Shown here: in pieces, positions 14,367 through 18,561 of the stretch | Position numbering within the stretch: position 1 is the first letter of the stretch | Layout: each line of letters begins with the position of its first letter | Origin: Puniceicoccales bacterium | GTDB lineage: Bacteria > Verrucomicrobiota > Verrucomicrobiia > Opitutales > JAIRKQ01 | Reading direction: 5' to 3' | DNA length: 18,561 bases | NCBI GenBank assembly: GCA_031288455.1 | Contig: JAITRI010000077.1 | Span: 1 to 18,561 of the forward strand | Program-made: the position numbers and the translations under genes | Notes under the pieces: generated by a model | Databases searched by the model: none | What the model saw: only the letters and a program-made list of their open reading frames with translations | Told to the model about the DNA's origin: nothing

Positions 14367-16949
14367 ATGGAACGCATAGCAAGTAAATTTCTGAAAATCG
14401 CCGCGATCGCCGCGATTTTCATGGGCGATGCGCTCTGCGATGATATTTCTGCGCGCGGCGTCGACGATGGTGTAAAGTTTATCTCCGTTGGCGCCGTGAT
14501 GCCGGTCGATTTTGAGTCGCTTGTGACCAGCGGCAATGGCGCCCATAAAATAGGACTTTTTCCTCTCGCCAAAAGATTCTTTGGGGAAGCATTTGAGGTG
14601 AAAAACTTGTCCAATGATCAGAAATGCATGGCGCTCATTGGATTGATTGAATCCTGTCTGGCGACTGGAGATTTTTCGGAAGCGTCAGCCAAATTCGACG
14701 CAATTCTACGGCTTATTAGCGCTGAAATTCAGCCGAAGTTGAAGAGCAAATTCGTCCTCTGCGCCGCAATGGTGGCGTGCTTCAGGGGCGATTTTCCAAC
14801 CGCCAGTAAAGTTCTCCTCAAGTCGGACATAAAGACGCTCGATGACTCGGAATTGGCGTGGTACCATGCCATAAAAAGTGTTCTTTTCGCAATTGGGGGA
14901 GATCTCGGCGCCATGGCGGACAATCTGGAAAAGGCAAGTAAGCTGGCAACATCAACGGATCAGGCGGCGCAAATACAGGCATTTTCCGTGCAATTTATGC
15001 TGCACGCGCCGTCACACGCGTCGGAGTTGGAACATTTGCTTTCGACCGTGGAATCGCTGCACAGAAAGTATAAATTTCAAAGGGGCTATCCATTTGCGAA
15101 GGCACACGCATTGCTGCTGCTGCGCACCGGGCACAATCAGCGGGCGAAGGAGTTGCTGGAGGACCAGATCGCCGGGGTCAAGGATTCAGACGTGCAGTCG
15201 CTGCAGTCGCTGCGCCTATACTGCGCGCTCGCCGGAGGCTTGCTAACGCCGGACGGATTAAATGTTGCGGTGAATTTGCTTCTGTCATCCGCCAATGACG
15301 AATTGAAAAAACAGACGCTGAAGCTGCTGATTTCATCGGCGGAAAATGCCACCCAGCGGATGGAAATTTTTAGAATTCTATCGCGCAAGGAGCTGCAGAG
15401 TGCCCCAAGGGCAATCGGCAGACAAATTCTGCTTGCAAAAATCAGACTCGCAATCGACTCCAATAATCTGGAAGCGGCGCAGGAAACTGCGGAAAAAATG
15501 ATACTGCAATTCCCGAAGGACGTTTGCGTGGGAAGCATGTACAGGGCACTCGCCTATTTGGCGCTGCAGCAGAGCCCAAAGGACTACAGAATGGCGGCAC
15601 ACTATCTCGGAAAGATGCGCGACATGGCCACCGACGAAAGGGAGATCGCGACGGTGAACATTCAGATAGGAAATGCGTTCTATCTGAGCGGGGCCTATGA
15701 CATCGCTTCCCATCTGTACGAGGAGGTGTTGAAGAGCAATCTGGACGGCATGCAGTACGATAAAATCCTCTGCCAGCTGGTGCAGGCGAAAATTAAATCC
15801 GGCGGAGTGGCTTCAGCGGAGCAGCATCTGCAGAATTTCAGGCGCACGCACGACATGCTCACGGAATACAGATGGCACGCGGAATTGCTGTACGTCAACG
15901 CGCTCATAGGCGCCGGAAATCCGGATCACGCCATCGATTACCTATCGGCGCTGTTGGACACCCATTCGCAGCACGTGCAGACGCTCTACCTGGTGAAATT
16001 TTATCTGCTGCAGGCACACTCGATGTTTTCGAAGCAGAACTATCAGCGGGCGCACCTGGTGGCGTCAAACATTTGTAAAATTTTTACGGCAAAAAGCAAT
16101 TCGTCGGAGATTGCACACATGGTGAGTCAGGCGCTATTCATAAAGGGCACGTGTGAATTTAAGCTGAAAAATGAAAGCGATGGACGTGCGACGTTTGAGC
16201 AGTTGCGCGCCGACTACCGTGACCATGAAACGGCTATGCTGTCATACTTTGAGGAGGCGGAATATTTCCATAGGATCGGAGATGCGGAAGAGGCGCAGCG
16301 CATACTTTTCAAATGCGCAGGCGCCGACTGCAAATATTCCCCGTTTGCCTACTACAGGTGCGCAGAATATTACAAATCCCTCGGCATGCAGCACTGCGAT
16401 GCGGCCATAGCACAGCTGTCGGATCTCGTGAAAAAATACAGTTCCCACGAAATCGTGTATGCGGCGCGGTTGGAAATCGCGGATTTGCTGCGCGCCAGTG
16501 GAAGGTTCAGCGAGGCGCAGCTGGTGTACGAGGAGTTGCTGAATGATTTCCCCTATGACAGGAGATCACACTTCACGGAATTTTGCCTGGCGAAATCGAT
16601 TTTTGCGCAGAAGGGGAAGGGATCGCCATTCGTCGAACGTGCGCAGATGATACTGGAGCGGCTCTATTCAACGGTTGGGATCGACAGATCGCTTCACATG
16701 GAAATTGCGGCGATGTATTGTCTTGTGTTCTCCGAAAGCGGAGCAATCGGCGCACTAAAAAACGTCGCGTGGGAAACGCTATTGACTGCCGTGGCGGATG
16801 ATGGTAAATTGTCGCGCAACGACCTACATTGGATGCTGCAGATAACAGAATTGTTGGACGCCTGCTATTCGACAGATCGCAGCGGCGTGGAATTTGAAAC
16901 GCTGTGCGAAATAGCAGACAAATTAAAATCTCTCCGCCAGAGGACATAA
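14367..16949 (+). CDS. Exported TPR-repeat protein, 860 aa
   Basis: ATG 14367 begins a signal-peptide-like N-terminus: basic MERIASKFLK, a hydrophobic core IAAIAAIFMG, and small residues before Asp25-26 (DALC then DD). It is not a lipobox, since the residues before Cys do not fit. The rest is helical repeats of TPR/Sel1-like spacing, clearest at about 88-115 (ALIGLIESCLATGDF...), 434-458 (IGNAFYLSGAYDIASHLYEE) and 702-729 (LEIADLLRASGRFSEAQLVY). No catalytic domain is recognised. It is probably a periplasmic scaffold; YbgF/CpoB-like or BamD-like envelope adaptors share this build but are much shorter. It starts 7 bp after glmS and ends 3 bp before uppP, so it is cotranscribed with two cell-wall precursor genes. 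A cell-wall role is inferred from context only. Confidence 0.85.
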   Translation: MERIASKFLKIAAIAAIFMGDALCDDISARGVDDGVKFISVGAVMPVDFESLVTSGNGAHKIGLFPLAKRFFGEAFEVKNLSNDQKCMALIGLIESCLATGDFSEASAKFDAILRLISAEIQPKLKSKFVLCAAMVACFRGDFPTASKVLLKSDIKTLDDSELAWYHAIKSVLFAIGGDLGAMADNLEKASKLATSTDQAAQIQAFSVQFMLHAPSHASELEHLLSTVESLHRKYKFQRGYPFAKAHALLLLRTGHNQRAKELLEDQIAGVKDSDVQSLQSLRLYCALAGGLLTPDGLNVAVNLLLSSANDELKKQTLKLLISSAENATQRMEIFRILSRKELQSAPRAIGRQILLAKIRLAIDSNNLEAAQETAEKMILQFPKDVCVGSMYRALAYLALQQSPKDYRMAAHYLGKMRDMATDEREIATVNIQIGNAFYLSGAYDIASHLYEEVLKSNLDGMQYDKILCQLVQAKIKSGGVASAEQHLQNFRRTHDMLTEYRWHAELLYVNALIGAGNPDHAIDYLSALLDTHSQHVQTLYLVKFYLLQAHSMFSKQNYQRAHLVASNICKIFTAKSNSSEIAHMVSQALFIKGTCEFKLKNESDGRATFEQLRADYRDHETAMLSYFEEAEYFHRIGDAEEAQRILFKCAGADCKYSPFAYYRCAEYYKSLGMQHCDAAIAQLSDLVKKYSSHEIVYAARLEIADLLRASGRFSEAQLVYEELLNDFPYDRRSHFTEFCLAKSIFAQKGKGSPFVERAQMILERLYSTVGIDRSLHMEIAAMYCLVFSESGAIGALKNVAWETLLTAVADDGKLSRNDLHWMLQITELLDACYSTDRSGVEFETLCEIADKLKSLRQRT

Positions 16950-16952
16950 CCC

Positions 16953-17885
16953 ATGAAAAAATTTTTCCACACGCTTGCACTTCTGCTGATTTCGCAGATG
17001 AACCTGTTCGCAGATGAAGCTTTTACGAAAAAAGAGGCGATAATTTTCGGAATTACGCAGGGGATAACGGAATATTTGCCGGTTTCTTCGACAGGACACA
17101 TGATACTCGTTGACAGGTTTCTTTTGGGAAACGATGCTGAAATGGCGCGCGACAGCGGCGCGTGCGCCGAGATGAAAGCCTATGCCAAAAGTTCATATTT
17201 TTGCATGCTCCAAATTGGATCGATTCTGGCGGTTCTTGTCCTGTACCGGCGGAGGTTCATCGACATCGCACTGGGCATGTTTGGGCACAATGGCCACGGC
17301 CGAAAATTGGCATTGCGGCTGATAATTTCCGCCATTCCAGCGGCAGTCATTGGACTTTTCGCGGATGGCATTCTGCAGCGGACACTGTATAATGTGACAG
17401 TCGTATCCATCGCTCTGGCAATTGGGGCCATCATCATGCTATTCGCAGAATCCGCCTACGGCAGGAGATCTTCCAAAAATTTTGCGAAGCGATACGACAC
17501 CGTTGAAAGTTTAAGCGTGAGGCAAAGCTTTCACATCGGCCTGTGGCAGTGTCTGTCGCTAATTCCTGGCATCAGTCGCTCCATGACGACCGTAGTGGGC
17601 GGGTACAGGAGCGGGCTGCGCAGAGCAGATGCGGCGGAATACAGCTTTTTACTGGGATGCGTCATGTGCAGCGCCGCGGTGGCATACAAATTTGCGAAGG
17701 ATTTTGACATAATGCTGCTGTGCCTGAGCGCAAAGACATTCTTCGCCGGCATTCTGATCGCATTTTTTGCGTCGGCCGTCGCCATAAGACTATTCATCGC
17801 GTTCATCTCCCACTACGGCATAGCAATCTTCGCCTGGTACAGAATATTTCTTGCGGTCACTGTCATTTGCATCACAGTTACGTAG
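16953..17885 (+). CDS. uppP: Undecaprenyl-diphosphatase (UppP/BacA)
   Basis: A 310-aa polytopic membrane enzyme that dephosphorylates undecaprenyl diphosphate to regenerate the lipid carrier for peptidoglycan and other glycans; family members often confer bacitracin tolerance. Motif 1 is QGITEYLPVSSTGH at 36-49, including the QxxxE pair and catalytic His49. Motif 2 is PGISRS at 205-210 with Arg209, followed by MTTVVGG, where Gly is more usual than Met211. QIGSILAVLVLY at 87-98 and AAEYSFLL at 227-234 are also family-like. The first 20 residues (MKKFFHTLALLLISQMNLFA) are a signal-sequence-like extension absent from E. coli BacA. ATG 16953 has a real SD (GAGGA, inside the end of the TPR gene) and follows that stop by 3 bp. 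Third gene of the glmS operon. Confidence 0.94.
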   Translation: MKKFFHTLALLLISQMNLFADEAFTKKEAIIFGITQGITEYLPVSSTGHMILVDRFLLGNDAEMARDSGACAEMKAYAKSSYFCMLQIGSILAVLVLYRRRFIDIALGMFGHNGHGRKLALRLIISAIPAAVIGLFADGILQRTLYNVTVVSIALAIGAIIMLFAESAYGRRSSKNFAKRYDTVESLSVRQSFHIGLWQCLSLIPGISRSMTTVVGGYRSGLRRADAAEYSFLLGCVMCSAAVAYKFAKDFDIMLLCLSAKTFFAGILIAFFASAVAIRLFIAFISHYGIAIFAWYRIFLAVTVICITVT

Positions 17886-18053
17886 AAAAGATTCATGGGA
17901 AAAATATTGCCACCGCAGAGAATGTGGGATGTAGCCGTTGAGTTGGCCGATGGGTGCGCTCGGCACCGGTCTTCTTCTGTGGCCGGAACACCTCCGTTCG
18001 CGAAGCGGTACGAATTCGCAGGAGGCGTAAACGCCACGGGCGCCGGCGGAATT
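17886..18053. other. Convergent spacer between uppP and the right-edge gene
   Basis: No convincing gene. A short GGCGTAAACGCC hairpin lies near 18023-18035, and there is no clear T-rich terminator for either strand. A minus-strand frame of 54 codons (18057 to 17893) begins in a 4-bp ATGA overlap with the right-edge gene. It is Arg-rich, but carries the SRTEVF motif shared with the left intergenic region. Confidence 0.4.
17986..18004 (-). repeat. 19-bp element shared with 1725-1743
   Basis: The minus strand reads TTCGCGAACGGAGGTGTTC, differing at one base from the copy at 1725-1743. Here GAAC-GGAGGT-GTTC can form a perfect small hairpin; the other copy keeps the pairing through a G-T wobble. 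It follows the right-edge gene on the same strand. Confidence 0.4.
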
Positions 18054-18561
18054 TCATTTTGCGCCATTGGCGATCTTTTTTGCCGCGAGGTACTGCGCCT
18101 TGAAGTGTCTTCTTATTTCGTTTTGCATGGCTGAGATTTTCAGAATATTTTTACTGGTTAGGGTGGGAATGATGCGCGATTTTACATTGTCAAGCGATAT
18201 GTGAGACACGTCCGACAGCGTTGCATAGGCATTTTCCGCGTCTTCCAGCCTTCCTTCCGCACGCGCAGCTATGATGGCGGCCATGGCATCCGAAAGCTCA
18301 CGATTTATGTCAATGAATGACATTTTCATAATCTGTCCGATTGCGCCGAATATTCCCATTGTCCACTCGTCGTGTATGACGAATGATCCAGCCGCCTCAT
18401 AGGGATTAAAGGTTGGGTCACACCTGTAGCGGTCGTTCTCCTTGTCGCAATAGATGGTGCGCAAAATCGCTCCGCGCCTCATGGTGGTTTTTTCTGGTCC
18501 CCCCGGCGCGCCGATGCTGAAGGTGAGCAGTTTCTGCCCAGGTTCTGAAATGATGAACTCT
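18054..18561 (-). CDS. C-terminal part of an unrecognised protein, N-terminus off window
   Basis: An open frame enters from the right edge and ends at TGA 18054-18056, giving about 168 residues. It has no start inside the window that needs to be used; the internal Met at 18482 is preceded by 26 plausible in-frame residues (EFIISEPGQKLLTF, then GAPGGPE), so the gene is 5'-truncated by the window. The visible part is soluble and well structured: a Gly/Pro-rich strand region, a basic MRRGAILRTIY, then PTFNPYEAAG and HDEWTMGIFGAIGQIM. A long charged helix region with alternating Ala/Glu (RAEGRLEDAENAYATL) follows, and a Lys/Ala-rich end. I do not recognise the family. Composition and codon choice match the core genes rather than the AT-rich left end. 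Confidence 0.75.
   Translation of the reverse strand, partial: EFIISEPGQKLLTFSIGAPGGPEKTTMRRGAILRTIYCDKENDRYRCDPTFNPYEAAGSFVIHDEWTMGIFGAIGQIMKMSFIDINRELSDAMAAIIAARAEGRLEDAENAYATLSDVSHISLDNVKSRIIPTLTSKNILKISAMQNEIRRHFKAQYLAAKKIANGAK

Noticed and set aside
17895..18134. 79-codon plus-strand ORF after uppP
   Set aside because: No SD; overlaps the 3' end of the right-edge gene antisense; composition is not protein-like.

Overview
The window looks like a chromosomal segment of a Gram-negative bacterium of the PVC group, most likely Verrucomicrobiota (Opitutia/Puniceicoccales-like). This is an inference. It rests on a GreA with a roughly 460-residue N-terminal extension (long GreA forms are known in Chlamydiae and relatives), a very large protein that looks like PPi-type PEP carboxykinase, and a signal-peptide TPR protein encoded between glmS and uppP. 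No rRNA, tRNA, IS element, CRISPR array or phage gene was seen.

Layout. (1) Positions 1-1506, minus strand: a two-gene unit that is visibly more AT-rich than the rest (sampled lines near 37-38% GC, against 50-65% in housekeeping genes). It encodes a 174-aa unknown protein followed by a left-truncated protein with a zinc-protease HELGH motif, resembling the M91 (NleD/HopH1-like) type III effector peptidases. (2) Positions 1507-2006: a 500-bp non-coding stretch. It holds a possible Shine-Dalgarno (SD)-masking RNA switch, a 32-codon ORF with a strong SD, a long imperfect hairpin and a good sigma70-like promoter. (3) Positions 2007-3869: the extended greA, convergent with (4) 3884-7438, the PEPCK-like gene. 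(5) Positions 7588-8892: pyrH-frr. (6) dgkA (minus) and an LtaS-type alkaline-phosphatase-superfamily membrane enzyme (plus) are divergent with starts about 40 bp apart. (7) Positions 11357-11731: 375 bp non-coding with a tandem repeat, a perfect hairpin and a minus-strand terminator. (8) cmk (minus), divergent from the tight operon glmS - TPR protein - uppP. (9) The right edge carries the C-terminal part of an unrecognised minus-strand protein.

How the genes fit together. Much of the window serves the envelope and nucleotide supply. GlmS makes glucosamine-6-P for UDP-GlcNAc, UppP and the DgkA-type kinase act on the lipid carrier or lipid pool, and the LtaS-like enzyme would modify envelope glycans or lipids with phospho-substituents. 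PyrH and Cmk feed UDP and CDP pools. Frr and GreA serve translation and transcription. The effector-like pair at the left is the accessory part.

Translation signals differ. Most core genes have no evident SD near the start, while the effector-like gene, the 32-codon ORF and uppP do. Identifications come from reading motifs by eye. No database or folding program was used.
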